NCBI GenBank assembly: GCA_036426205.1
Contig: CM071570.1
Span: 7,705,747 to 7,769,746 of the forward strand
Reading direction: 5' to 3'
Length of the DNA: 64,000 nt
Source of the DNA: Ascaphus truei
Lineage: Eukaryota > Chordata > Amphibia > Anura > Ascaphidae
Shown: piece after piece, positions 46,500-58,326 of the stretch
How the letters are laid out: each line of letters begins with the position of its first letter
How positions within the stretch are numbered: the first letter of the stretch is position 1
The notes under the pieces: model-generated
What the model was told of the DNA's origin: nothing
The model's database searches: none
The model's input: the letters and a program-made list of their open reading frames with translations, nothing else
Translations under genes and position numbers: made by a program

Positions 46500-47200
46500 C
46501 TCATACAGTATGTGTGGTGCATATACCTGCTGGCAACAGGAGGGCTGAGTCGTCCGCCGATGGTAGTGGGGACACAGGAACAGGCTTCTGGGGTTCATAC
46601 CCCACATATCTCCTGAGCAGTTAAGCACCTCCATCTGCCGTAGGCTCCAGGAACTGAAGGTGATTGCCAATGGTAGAACTTATTACCTCTACCCACAGTA
46701 AGGTCACGCACCAGGCAGGAGGTATATTGCAAACAGGAATGGGTTTATTACTGTACTCTGCAGTAACAGTTACACGGCAGTCTTCTGCCAGATACAGTCT
46801 GTCAGGTCAGCTATCACCGAAGATGGTCCCTGGACCATCACTACAGGCCAAGGGCACCTACAGCCATCCTAGCTCTTCCCCACCTCCCTAGCAGAGGCAG
46901 AGGTATGGTCCACACTCACTCTCCCCAGGTGGGAAGAGCACATGGGAAGGCCCCAATTACAGGCTCCCAGTTGTGTGACCTGCCTTCATCAGAGGTGAAG
47001 GAAAACTCTAACTTTATGGCGGTCCTGCCCTTAAGTACAGCCAGAAGGCGGGCACCCGTTATATCAGCTACAACAGGATGTACCACCCCCTGCTGTCACT
47101 CAAGTGCAGTACCAATGGTGAGGGGAAACCCCCATACCAACTACTGGCAACCTGATAGTTCCATGGTTTAGTGCCAGCCCATTGGGCAGAATATTGTCAG
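46500..47200 (+). mobile_element. non-coding repeat family R, third copy
   Basis: The strings caacaggagggctgag and cctccatctgccgtaggctcc align in order with cacaggagggctgag and cctccacctgcgatggctcc of the P1 copy. The downstream part (46,700-47,200) is too diverged for me to match. No protein is recognised. Confidence 0.45.
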
Positions 47201-47850
47201 GGGGACCTTGCTACATATACATGAATCTTAAATGCCAATAGTAATATATTTGCTGCTAAGGTTCCGTTGATAGAACACTGCTGTGGCTACATCTATACTG
47301 TCTACAAGTAAATGTTGGTGACAGTATGTTTCCAGGATCTCCAATAAGCCTTGATAAAGCTTTGTGAGCCATGCAATAGCTGTCAGCATAATACATCTGT
47401 TTCGTACCCTAGAATTCATAGCCCCTGATGTAAAACTGAAACAGTGTCATCATTAATATATGCTGACACAGAGGAGCAAACGCAATAACACAATATGGAT
47501 CCATTATATTTGTCAGTTTGGGAAGCGATCATTAAATAAAAGATACATTATAGGTTTCAATGGTGTGCAGTTGTCGGTTTTGAACAGTGTTCCTAGTTTA
47601 TCAACTTCAATTTTTGCAGGCATTGGATCTGCTCACTTTAAATCTGAAAGTATTTTTTAATGTATTCAGCAAATTAAAATATCACTTGTGAGCACATTCA
47701 CATGTCTCAGAAAGGTCTGCAACCCTGGTTTTACCCATTAACTCCTAGCATATAGTACTCCCACTGCAGCCAGGGATTCTGGATAATGACATGCAAATTA
47801 GCGCAGTGTGCAGGGACGCCAACAGATTTCCAAGGGCTCACGATTAGAGT
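47201..47850. other. unassigned sequence
   Basis: AT-rich sequence with no recognised gene or element. Confidence 0.4.
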
Positions 47851-47879
47851 TTCAATTGGGCCTTGACTCCCCCCCCCAT

Positions 47880-49012
47880 GACGGCAATTTTTTGAGCTCC
47901 CCCATTTCACACCTTGCGAGCTTCCTTTTCTGTTTCCCCTCTCTTCCATGTCTTTCTCTCCCCATTTCACTGTTACCCTCTCTCTTCCTCACTCCCTCTC
48001 TTACACCCCCTTTTCTTACTCCAACCTTGCTCTCCATCAATTACCCCACCTCACTCAATCCCCCTCCCTCAATTCCCCATCCTCACACTCATCCTCTCCC
48101 CTATAGCAACACACACACTTTCTCCCCACAATAATTACCTCTCTTCCACAAAAAATATACAAAACACCCACAACCTCATACAAAAAAAACCCCACCCCCC
48201 AAATACATACAAAAAAACCCACCCCCCAAATACATACAAAAAAACACGCAATAAATACATTAAAAAAAATCCTCACCCCCAAATAGATACAAACCCTACC
48301 ACCTCCCAAATACATACTGCCCCCACCTTCCAAACACATAAAAAACATCCCCCAAATACATACAAAAAAATCTTCACCCCCCCAAATACATACAAAACAC
48401 CCCACCCCCCAAATACATACAAATCCCTGCATCCCCCAAATACATACAACCCCACCTCCCAAATACATAAATAAAACAACTAGAAATACATACAAATCCC
48501 CCCCAATCCTCCAAATACATACAAACCCCGACTTCCCTCAAATAGATTCAACCTCCTCTCCACCCCCCAAATACATAAAACACTAAAATAAAAACCCAAT
48601 TAAATACAATCCCCCGCCCCAAATACATATAATCCCCCACCACTCATCAAATACATACAACCTCACCCCAAATGGAAAAAACCCATCTCCAAACACATTT
48701 AAAAAACAACACCCCCCAAATACACAAACCCACCACATACATGCAAACCCCCACCTCTAAATACATAAAAGAAAACATCCCCAAAAACATACAAAAAAAA
48801 TCCCCATCCCCAAATACATACTAACCATCCACCCCCAAAATACATACAAACCCCTCCAACCTCCAAATACATTCAAACTCCCCCTCAGCCCCAAATACAT
48901 TAAAAAAAACTTCCCACCCCCAAATATATACTGGAATAAAAAAACATGTCCAAATATATACAAAAAAAAAACCCTTCCCAACCCCCCAAATACATACAAA
49001 ACTACATACAAC
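47880..49012 (+). repeat. pyrimidine-rich stretch and aaatacata minisatellite
   Basis: A C/T-rich segment (47,880-48,130) leads into about 35-40 irregular units of 20-30 bp built on ccccaaatacatacaaa. The frames of up to 186 codons (plus) and 146 codons (minus, rich in VFGGWGVLYVFGG-like runs) are products of the repeat and are not genes. Confidence 0.9.
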
Positions 49013-49670
49013 ACACATTTACTTTGGGGATGCTCTCCCCCAGCTGCTGTTAATATTCCCTCTCTCCCACGCTGTGTGAGCTTCTCTCACTTAATGTCCC
49101 ATAGTGAGCCTCTCTCACATGCTGGTGTACGCATTGACGTCAGAGAGAGGCACTGCGTGGGATTGTGAGGGAGGCCCGCAACTGGGGATAGCTGGGGACA
49201 CATGGCCGGATAAAGCAGTTGGGCCAGACCTCTGGCCGGGCCCAACATCCTTTCCCGGCTGCCGTTCCTCTCATTGCCACTGGGACCCGGCTCTCCCCAG
49301 CTCTGGGCCTCCCTCACTGTCTCGCACCGGAAGCTGGGCTCAGCTTCCGGCGTGCGTCGGCATCAGAGTTGCCTGGTGGGCACCGGGGTCAAAGAGAGAG
49401 AGAGGGAGAGGCAGCCCCACAGCTTGGGAGAGCAGCAACCCGTTGGCAATGAGAGGACCGGCAACCGGGCACAGAAGCTGGGCCTTACCTTTAGCCAGGC
49501 CGAACTCCCAGCGCCGGCTGGTTGGGCTCCCCCACAGCCACCAGGTCTGGGACACTTCTCTCGGCTCTGATAGTTGGCTCACCGGATATGACCTCGTATG
49601 ACCTTTGCTTCAAATCCATTGGAACATGGACCCCTTTAAGATTATGCTAGTCATATTGCACATCTTTTCA
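49013..49670. other. GC-rich unassigned sequence with a perfect hairpin
   Basis: No gene is recognised. A hairpin at 49,327-49,350 has ten-base arms (ccggaagctg and cagcttccgg) and a four-base loop. Overlapping frames on both strands look like chance frames. Confidence 0.45.
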
Positions 49671-49674
49671 GCAT

Positions 49675-49720
49675 ACGCCAGTAAACCTGCTCACAGGCAG
49701 CTGTATCAACCGTTTCACCA
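49675..49720 (-). ncRNA. decayed hammerhead-like motif, inverted partner
   Basis: The minus strand reads CUGGUGA (one base from CUGAUGA), a shortened stem II segment, GAUA in place of GAAA, then CAGCUG, CC and UGUGAGCAGGUUUACUGG. The last part aligns closely with the 3' half of the motif at 49,811-49,868. Core mutations make activity unlikely. Confidence 0.5.
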
Positions 49721-49810
49721 GTGTAGTTATACTGGCTTTGCAAATTGAAGCTGGGATAGGTTTTAACCACACGTTAAATAAATTGTGGTGAGGAAAAGAA
49801 GTGACAAAAA

Positions 49811-49868
49811 CCGAGCCTCACTCTGATGAGACCCAACCCGTTGAAACAGCTGTCTGTGAGTAGGTCTA
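49811..49868 (+). ncRNA. hammerhead-like ribozyme motif, type I
   Basis: The plus strand carries CUCAC (49,817-49,821), a U, the canonical core CUGAUGA (49,823-49,829), stem II GAC with GUU around CCCAACCC, and GAAA (49,843-49,846). Next come the self-complementary ACAGCUGU giving stem III and a GUC triplet (49,852-49,854), a U, then GUGAG (49,856-49,860), which pairs with CUCAC. The U-U apposition next to the core and the weak stem II may lower activity. Both core boxes and the cleavage triplet are intact. It lies head to head with a decayed copy 100 bp upstream. Confidence 0.65.
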
Positions 49869-50659
49869 CTGGCTGTGCACTTCTTTAACCCGGGTTGTGC
49901 TGAATAGCTATGTAATAATACGGCAGGCATTAGCCTATGCAGTAGGGCTCCATGTTAAAATGGAGTTGAAGGAAAAGTTTGACACTGTGTACTTATTTGC
50001 ATGTCATTTCCCAGAATCCCCGGCAGCAGTGGAATCACTGTACACTAGGAGATAATGTTCTCACAAGTGTATTATTATTTGCTTTATCGTGGAGGGGTTT
50101 TGCCACTTTTTTAATCACCATAACGTTTTTCATGTGTACTATAATTCTATACTTAATTTAAAACCAGAGACAGAACATAAAACACAGACAAAGCTCAGTT
50201 TTAGCACATCCAGTGAGACTCATACACGGTACAGTGCCTAATATATATGTATAAATATCTAATAAGTAAAATGGTCTTTTAGTTTGACATTTTTGGCCAA
50301 AATTGTTGTAAGCCCCTGAGCCAGGTGTCCAGTATAATTCTATACTACAGAGGTACTGAGCTGACATTATTGCACCCTTTAATACAATTACTTAACGATG
50401 CGGCAATATTTGCCCCAATAAATACCACAGCTTCATTGAAAACAATGATAACACGGGCATTATTTATTTATTTTTTATTTTTTTAAACTTAATTTTTATG
50501 TAAAAAAAATAGGGAGAGGGGGGAATGAAGAAAATAAAAAATGGGGGGGAAGGAAGGGTATAAAAAATAGAGATGGGAGAAATTACACATTCATTTACAA
50601 TTTTACCTAACAAGACTTCTTAAAATATTCTATCACACATTTAATATAAATATCATTTT

Positions 50660-52095
50660 TTTTTTTATTATAACAAAATTAAGTGGGTATTAATTTCTGG
50701 TTGATTTTCACTCAGAATCCAAGGTAACCACACTTTCTGAAAATCTGTGTAGGTGACGTTATTAAGACGAACCAGTTTTTTCATGTAGCAAATCTGCCTG
50801 ATTTTATTTTTAACTTTGGGAATTGAGGGAATAATTGTTTGTTTCCATACTGCCGCTAATTCGCGTCTTGCGGCTGAAGATATGTGGCACAGTAATTTAT
50901 TTTCCTGTCTCGTGAGGAGGTAATATGGTTTGTTTAAAAGAAATAACCAGGGATCCATTGGTAGGTCCAAACCGAAAAACCTTTGTGACCACATTTTGAT
51001 TTCCAGCTAATAAGCTGCTATGAGTGGGCATCCCCACCACATATGTATAAATGTGGCTTGTGCTCCACATCCTTTCGGACATATAGTTGGGAACTCTGGG
51101 ATGAATTTAGCCAGTCTCATGGGGGTTAAATACCACCTCATCATAACTTTATAGGCATTTTCTCTGATTGTGATACACATTGATGATGTGGCAACCTTTT
51201 GAAAAATATCATTCCAGTCTTCCATGTCTAATACCACCCCCAGGTCATCCTCCCATTGTAGCATATATTTCAGTTTTTGAATCATTTGTGGAGGAGGGCT
51301 AACAAAGTATCCAAACAATTTAGTTATCAGTCCAGATGTGTTACTATCTGCTAGACAAAGTGACTCAAATCTAGTTAGCAATTCGGGGGGTCGGATTTTG
51401 TTATAAAAGGCCTTCAATTGAAGGTATTGGAGGAATTGGTTGTTTGGGATAGCCTTTTCTTTGTGGAAATATTCAAATGCTCTGGGAAATCCTTCTGAAC
51501 CTACATCTTTTAATCTTGTGATACCTGCTATTTTCCAGTCTATAAACCCATTACGGCCTATTCCTGGACCAAATTCTGGGTTATCATATAGTGGTGTCAT
51601 AAGTGTATTCCGTGAAGTAAGAAAGTGTCGATTTGCAACTGAGTTCCATAATTTGAGTGAATGGGTTATATATTGGCTGGATTTGAGTATTTCGGGACTC
51701 TTTCTCACTGGGGACCATAGAAGATTACTTAAATCGACTGGGGCAACTAAATCCATTTCCAATGATACCCAGCGTCTGTGGACTGGATTAGAGTGCCATA
51801 GTATTAATTGGCTTGTTTGGGCTGCTTTGTAATAGGACATAAGGCATGGTAGTCCCACCCCTCCTGTCTTGTTTGGTATATTTAAGATTTTCTTAACCAA
51901 TTCTTGGTGTTTTATTTTTCCAGATAAATTTGTTTATAATAGACTGTAGAGTTTTAATTTCCTCCAATACCAATGGAATTGGTAGAGTTTGGAAAAGATA
52001 CAGAAGACGGGGCATTATTTCTTTAACGCTCGCAATATATTTCTTGATACTTCTTACGCAATAACTTCTGCTACAGCTGAAGGAAAAAGGTATAA
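50660..52095 (-). pseudogene. L1-type LINE ORF2 C-terminal region
   Basis: The minus strand first reads PIPLVLEEIKTLQSIINKF and IWKNKTP (about 51,920-51,995). An open frame of 297 codons (51,007-51,900) follows with GGVGLPCLMSYYKAAQ near its start and a terminal cysteine-histidine motif, CPKGCGAQATFIHMWWGCP (residues 274-292), typical of the C-terminus of L1-clade ORF2 proteins. A single TAG (51,007-51,009) is followed in the same frame by a further 108 codons (50,668-50,994). The piece is 5'-truncated, lacks the reverse transcriptase core, and ends in an A/T-rich 3' region. Confidence 0.85.
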
Positions 52096-52667
52096 AGTTT
52101 CAGCCCGTCTTTTTTAACTTTTACTCATCTGATGTTGTAAATTCTGTATATTGAAGACAGTGATTAAAAAATAACAATTTTCAAATAGAATATTTCCCAC
52201 TTACATCTAATTTCAAGTATAAAATATATTATAGATTGCCTGTGGTGCACTTTTAAACAACATTTAAGTGGAACAAATAATGTGCTTGCGTTTTAAAGTG
52301 CAATGTGTGTACAGTATTATAATGATCTCGTCTTTTGCATATGACATGGGCCAGCTTGACAAACTTGCATTGTCTTCACAGCTGGTACTAACGCCATCAT
52401 CTATAATAGTCATAATTATCACCGTTCCAAAGGATAGTTATAAACCAAGTTAAACTTTTATTTTATTTTCATCTTGGTAAACCAAGAACTACAGGTATCA
52501 TATTTTTTTTTTAAATGGCATTAAAATCAAGACATGTAGGTCCATGAGCAGTGAGCAGTGCCAGAAGGTGTATTATGGAATAGCCTGTGTAGAACACAGG
52601 ATATGGGCCATTATATATTACAAATAAAACTGCTTTTATTGATAAAGCTAAGTATCATTGGTGTTTA
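52096..52667. other. unassigned AT-rich sequence in unit A
   Basis: No gene is recognised between the LINE remnant and the element that carries the satellites. The unit B counterpart is about 56,480-57,035. Confidence 0.4.
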
Positions 52668-52894
52668 TATATAATACTAGCTGATATACCCGGAGTTGCC
52701 CGTGATGTAATGTTCTGGCTCCCCCATCCTCCCTCTCAACTCCCTTTCCCCCCTCTTCACAGCTGTTCAGAGCTGCGCCCCCCCCCCCCACTGTTCACAG
52801 CTCCGATCCCCCCCCCCCCCATTCAATGCTTTTGTTTCCTCCCTCCCCCCCCCTGTACACTGCTTCACTGTGTTTGGCAACTGAGCTGACTGAG

Positions 52895-54000
52895 GGGGGA
52901 AGTGTGTGTCAGTCAGTCAGTGAGTGTGTGTCAGTCAGTCAGTGAGTGTGTGTCAGTCAGTCAGTGAGTGTGTGTCAGTCAGTCAGTGAGTGTGTATCAG
53001 TCAGTCAGTGAGTGTGTGTCAGTCAGTGTGTGTCAGTCAGTGAGTGTGTGTTAGGCAGTCAGTGAGTGTGTGTCAGTCAGTCAGTCAGTGTGTGTGTCAG
53101 TCAGTCAGTGTGTGTCAGTCAGTGAGTGTGTGTCAGAAAGTGAGTGTGTGTCGGTCAGTCAGTGAGTGTGTGTCAGTCAGTCTGTGAGTGTGTGTCAGTC
53201 AGTCAGTGAGTGTGTGTCAGTCAGTCAGTGAGTGTGTGTCAGTCAGTGAGTGTGTGTCAGCAGTGATGTGTTGTCGTCAAGTCAAGTCGTCAGTGTGGGT
53301 CAGTCAAGTATGTGTGTAGTGGTGTGTGTCAGTGCAGTGTGTGTCAGTCAGTGATGTGTCAGTCTGAGTGTGTGTCATAGTCATTGAGTGTGTGCAGTCA
53401 GTGAAGTGTCAGTTTTGTGTCAGTCAGTTAGTTAGTGTGTGTCAGTCAGTGAGTGTTTAGGTCAGTGCAGTCAGTGTGTTGTGTTCAGTCAGTGTGTGTG
53501 TGCAGTCAGTGAGTGTGTGTCAGTCAGTGTGAGTGTGGTAATGTCGTAGTGAGTGTGTTCAGTCAGTTGTGATCAGGTGTGGTCAGTAGTAGTCAGTCAG
53601 TGGTGTCAGTCGTATGTGAGTGTGTGTGTCAGTCAGTCAGGAGTGGTCAGTCAGTGAGTGTGTTGTCAGTACATGTGAGTGTGTGTATAATGTCAGTAGT
53701 GAGTAGGTGTGTGCCGCCAGTGACGTGTGTGTTTCAGTCAGTGTGTGTCAGTCAGTGAGTGGGTGTGTCAGTCAGTCAGTGTGTGTCAGTCAGTCAGTGT
53801 GTGTCAGTCATTCAGTGTGTGTCAGCAGTCAGTGAGTGTGTGTCAGTCAGTCAGTCAGTCAGTGTGTGTCAGTCAGTGTGTGTCAGTCAGCCAGTGTCAG
53901 TCAGTCAGTGTGTGTCAGTCAGTCAGTGTGTGTCAGTCAGTCAGTGTGTGTCAGTCAGTCAGTGTGTGTCAGTCAGTCAGTCAGTGTGTGTCAGTCAGTA
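52895..54000 (+). repeat. gtcagtcagtgagtgtgt satellite, unit A
   Basis: Irregular array of 18-22 bp units built from gtcagtca and gtgagtgtgt. The part at 53,255-53,720 is more irregular than the flanks. Translations give repeated VSVCQSVS peptides that are not genes. Confidence 0.95.
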
Positions 54001-54129
54001 TGTATTTATGTGTGGGCTTCCCCCCTTCTCTCCTGACTCCCTCCCCACCCCCCTTTTCCTGACTCCCTCTCCCCCCCTCTCTACTGACTCCACCCCCCTG
54101 CTGACTGGCGGTGGCGTGCTAGTGTCGGC

Positions 54130-54544
54130 GGCGAGCAGATAGGTGAGGCGCTGCTGAGATGGGGGGTGCTGGTGGTGGGCTCAGAGGCGGCTGCAGTGGT
54201 GTTGTCCTTCCCCCTCCCCCCCCCCCGCATCTGTGTCGGCAGCAGGTGGGGAGAAGGTGAGGCGCTGCTGAGAGAAGGTGGGGGGTGGTGGGGCAGAGGC
54301 GCGTGTCATCTTCGGTGGTGGTTCCCCCTCCCCCGCGTGCATCTGTGTCGGCAGCGGGTGGGGAGGAGGTGAGGCGCTGCTGAGAGAGGGTCAGGGGTGG
54401 TGGGGCAGAGGCGGGTGTCGTCGTCGGCGGTGGTTCCCCCTCCCCCGCGCGCAGCTGTGTCGGCAGCGGGTGGGGAGGAGGTGAGGCGCTGCTGAGAAAT
54501 GGTGTGGTGGGGAAGAGGCGGCTGGAGACGGTGGCGGTCCCCTG
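54130..54544 (+). repeat. GC-rich minisatellite, about 112-bp period, unit A
   Basis: Four units start with ggtgaggcgctgctgaga or a variant at about 54,143, 54,257, 54,369 and 54,480. Each goes on through gcatctgtgtcggcagc. Unit B has the same array at 58,469-58,796 but with three starts before it runs into a different 3' flank. Confidence 0.9.
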
Positions 54545-54569
54545 CCCCCCCCCCCCCCCCCCCCCCCCC
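54545..54569 (+). repeat. 25-base poly-C run at the duplication junction
   Basis: Twenty-five consecutive C bases separate unit A from unit B. Runs of this kind are prone to sequencing failure and mis-joining. Confidence 0.9.
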
Positions 54570-55079
54570 TAACACGACAAATAGCTCAGTTTTTAATCAC
54601 ATCCAGTGAACTCATACACGTACAGTGCCTAATATATTGTATAATATCTAATAATGAAATGGTCTTTAGTTTGACATTTTTGTGGACAAATTGTTGTAAG
54701 CCCCCTGAGCAGTGTCCAGTATAATTCTATACGACATAGGTACTGAGCTGACATTCTTGAACCCTTATACAATTACGTAACGATGCGGCAGCAATATTTT
54801 GCCCCAATAATACCACACTTCATTGAAAAATGATAAACACGGGCATATTATTTATTTTTATTTTTTTAACTTAATTTTATGTAAAAAATAGGGAGAGGGG
54901 AATGAAGAAATAAAAAAAATGGGGGGAAAGGAGGAGTAAAAAAATAGAGATGGGAGAAATTACACATTCATCTATTACATCTTTCCACCTAACAATACTT
55001 CTTAAATATTCTCTATCACACATTTAATATACAGATCATTTTTTTTTTTATTATAGACAAAATTAGTGGGTTTAATTTC

Positions 55080-56480
55080 TGGTTGATTTTCACTCCCATC
55101 CAAGTACCACACTTTCTGAAAATCTGTGTAGGTGACGTTATTAAGACGAACCAGGTTTTTTTCATGTAGCAAATCTGCCTGATTTTTTTTTTTAACTTTG
55201 GGAATTGAGGGAATAATTGTTTGTTTCCATACTGCCGCTAATTCGCGGTCTTGCTGCTGAAATATGTGGACAGTAATTTATTTCCTGTCTCGTTAGGAGG
55301 TAATATGGTTTGTTTAAAAAAATACCCAGGGATCCATTGTAGGTTCACAAACCGAAAACCTTTGGGCCACATTTTGATTTCCCGCTATCATAGCTGCTAT
55401 GCTTGGTGGGCATCCCCACCACATATGTATAAAGTGGCTTGTGCTCCACATCCTTTCGGACATATATTTTGGAACTCTGGGATGAATTTCGGCCCGTCCC
55501 CGCATGGGGTGTTAAACCCCTCATCATCAACTTTATAGCATTTTCTCTGATTGTATAACACTATTGATGTGGCAACTTTGAAAATATCATTCCAGTCTTC
55601 CATTCTAATACCACCCCCCAGGTCTTCCTCCCATTGTAGCATATATATTTTCAGTTTTTGATCATTTGTGGAGGAGGGGCTCAACAAGTATCCAAACAAC
55701 TTTAGTTTCAGGTCCAGATGTTTTACTTCTGCTAGACAAGTGACTCAATCTTTTAGCAATTCGGGGGGTCGGATTTGTTATAAAAGGCCTCAATTGAAGG
55801 TATTGGAGGAATTGGTTGGTGGGATACTTTTCTTTTCTTTGTGGAATATTCAAATGCTCTGGGAAATCCTTCTGAACCTACTCTTTTAATCTTGTGATAC
55901 CTGCTATTTTCCAGTCCTATAAACCCATTACGGCCTATTTCCTGGACCAATTCTGGTTTCATATAGTGGTGTCATAAGTGTATTCCGTGAATAGAAAGTG
56001 TCGATTTGCAACTGAGTTCCATAATTTGAGTGAATGGGTGTTATATATTGGCTGTGGATTTGAGTATTTCGGGACTCTTTCCCACTGGGGGACCATAGAA
56101 GATTACTTAAATCGACTGGGGCAACTAAATCCATTTCCAATGATTACCCAGCGTCTGTGGACTGGATTAGAGTGCCATAGTATTAATTGGCTTGTTTGGC
56201 TGCTTTGTAATAGGACTAAGGCATGGTATTCCCACCCCTCCTGTCTGTTTGGTATATTAAGATTTTCTTAACCAATTCTTGGTGTTTTATTTTTCCAGAT
56301 AAATTTGTTTATAATAGACTGTAGAGTTTTAATTTCCTCCAAATACCAATGGAATTGGTAGAGTTTGGAAAAGATACGAAGACGGGCATTATTTCTTTAA
56401 CGCTACGCTCGATATATTTCTGATACTTCTTTACGCAATAACTTCTGCTACCAGCTGAAGGAAAAAGGTTAAAGTTTCAG
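55080..56480 (-). pseudogene. L1-type LINE ORF2 C-terminal region, unit B copy
   Basis: The unit B counterpart of the LINE at 50,660-52,095. The same segments are found in short frames (for example VDLSNLLWSP near 56,100 and a CPKGCGAQATLYI segment near 55,450) but are shifted by many small indels. Confidence 0.85.
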
Positions 56481-57264
56481 CCCGTCTTTTTTAACTTTTA
56501 CTCATCTGATGTTGTAAATTCTGTATATTGAAGACAGTGATAAAAAATAAACATTTCAAATAAAATTTCCCCCTTACACTATTTCAAGTATAAATATATT
56601 AAGATTGCCTGTGTGGCACTTTTAAACAACATTTAATGGAACAAATAATGTGCTTGCGTTTTAAAGTGCAATGTGTGTACAGTATTATAATGATCCTCGT
56701 CTTTTGCATATACTGGGCCAGTCTTGACAAACTTGCATTGTCTTCACAGCTGGTACTAGCCACATCTATAATAGTCATAATTATCACCGTTCCAAAGGAT
56801 AGTTATAAACCAAGTTAAACTTTTATTTTATTTTCATCTTGGTACCAGACCACTCAGGTATCATTTTTTTTTTTTAAATATGGCATTAAAATCAAGACAT
56901 TAGGTCCATGAGCAGTGAGCCGTGCCAGAAGGTGTATTATGAATAGCCTGTGTAGAACACAGGAATGGGGCCATTATCGTATTACAAATAAAACTGCTTT
57001 TATTATGATAAGCTAAGTATCATTGGTGTTTATATATATACTAGCTGATATACCCGGAGTTGTCCCGATGTAATGTTCTGGCTCCCCCATCCTCCCTCTC
57101 AACTCCCTTTCCCCCCTCTTCACACGTTCAGAGCTGCGCCCCCTCCCCCCACTGTTCACCAGCTCCGATCCCCCCCCCCCCCCATTCAATGCTTTTGTTT
57201 CCTCCCTCCCCCCCCCTGTACACTGCTTCACTGTGTTTGGCAACTGAGCTGACTGAGGGGGAGT

Positions 57265-58326
57265 GTTGTGTCAGTCAGTCATGAGTGTGTGGTCATTCAG
57301 TCAGTGGTGTGTGTCAGTCGTCGTGAGTGTGGGGCAGTCATCAGTGAGTGTGTATCAGTCAGTCAGTGCGTGTGTGTCAGTCAGTGGTGTGTCAGTCAGT
57401 GAGTGTGTGTTAGGCAGTCGTGAGTGGTGGGTCAGTCAGTCAGTCAGTGTGTGTTTCAGTCGTGTCATGTGTGTCCAGGTGAGTGTGTGTCAGATTAGTG
57501 AGTGGTGTCGGTCAGTCAGTGAGTGTGGTGTCATTCAGTCCTGTGAGTGTGTGTCAGTCAGTCATCTGAGTGTGTGTCTCATGTCAGGTGAGGTGTTGTG
57601 GTCAGTCAGTAGTGTGTGTCCAGTCAGTCAGTGTGTGTGTGTCCATCCGTGAATGTTTTCAGTCATGTCAGTCAGTGTGGGTCAGTGTCGTGAGTGTGTG
57701 TGCAGTCATATGTGTTGTCAGTCAGTGAGTTGTGTGTCGTCAGTGAGTGTGTGTCATGTCGTTCCCTTGCGTGTTTGGCATGTCATCTGAGTGTGTTCTC
57801 AGTAGTGAGTGTGTGTCAGTCAGTGAGTGTGAGGGGTGTGGGTGTCAGTCAGTCAGTGTTGTTTCAGTCCAGTGTGTGTCAGTCAGTGAGTTGTGCATCG
57901 TGGTGTGTCGTAGTCGTGATGTGTGTCAGTCGTTGAATGTGTGTCAGTCAGTGTCAGTCATGTCAGTGTGTGTCAGTCAGTCTGTGAGTGTGTGTGTGTG
58001 GCAGTCAGTCAGTGTGTGTCAGTCATTGTATTGTGTGTGTCAGTCAAGTGAGTGTGTGGCAGTCAGTCAGTGAGTTGTCCAGTCTGAGTGTGTGTCAGTC
58101 AGTTAGTGAGTGTGTGTCAGTCAGTGAGTGTGTCAGTCAGTCAGTGTGTGTTTCAGTCAGTGTGTGTCAGTCAGTGTAGTGCCGGTGTTCAGTCAGTCAG
58201 TGTGTGTCAGTCAGTCATGTGTGTCAGTCATTCAGTGTGTTCAGCAGTCAGTGAGTGTGTAGTCAGTCAGTGTGTGTCAGTCAGTCAGTGTGTGTCAGTC
58301 AGTCAGTCAGTGTGTGTCAGTCAGTA
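57265..58326 (+). repeat. gtcagtcagtgagtgtgt satellite, unit B
   Basis: The unit B array. It is heavily indel-ridden until about 58,262, then clean and identical to the end of the unit A array. Confidence 0.95.

Larger units (their letters stand above)
50181..54470 (+). repeat. tandem duplication, unit A
   Basis: This 4.3-kb unit is repeated in the same orientation at 54,571-58,796. It contains a LINE 3' end (minus), an unassigned AT-rich part, a gtcagtcagtgagtgtgt satellite and a GC-rich minisatellite. Unit A keeps a 297-codon LINE frame that is broken in unit B. Confidence 0.9.

Noticed and set aside
47914..48495. A 186-codon plus frame and a 146-codon minus frame
   Set aside because: They are translations of the aaatacata minisatellite.
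49104..49601. A 165-codon plus-strand frame in GC-rich sequence
   Set aside because: No recognised domain, and overlapping frames of similar length occur on both strands.
52895..54000. Regular repeats that could suggest a CRISPR array
   Set aside because: No unique spacers of even length exist between units. It is an irregular satellite in a eukaryotic context.
53727..54142. Long plus-strand frames rich in VSVCQSVS
   Set aside because: They are translations of the gtcagtca satellite in all frames. The same holds for the frames at 57,263-58,468.
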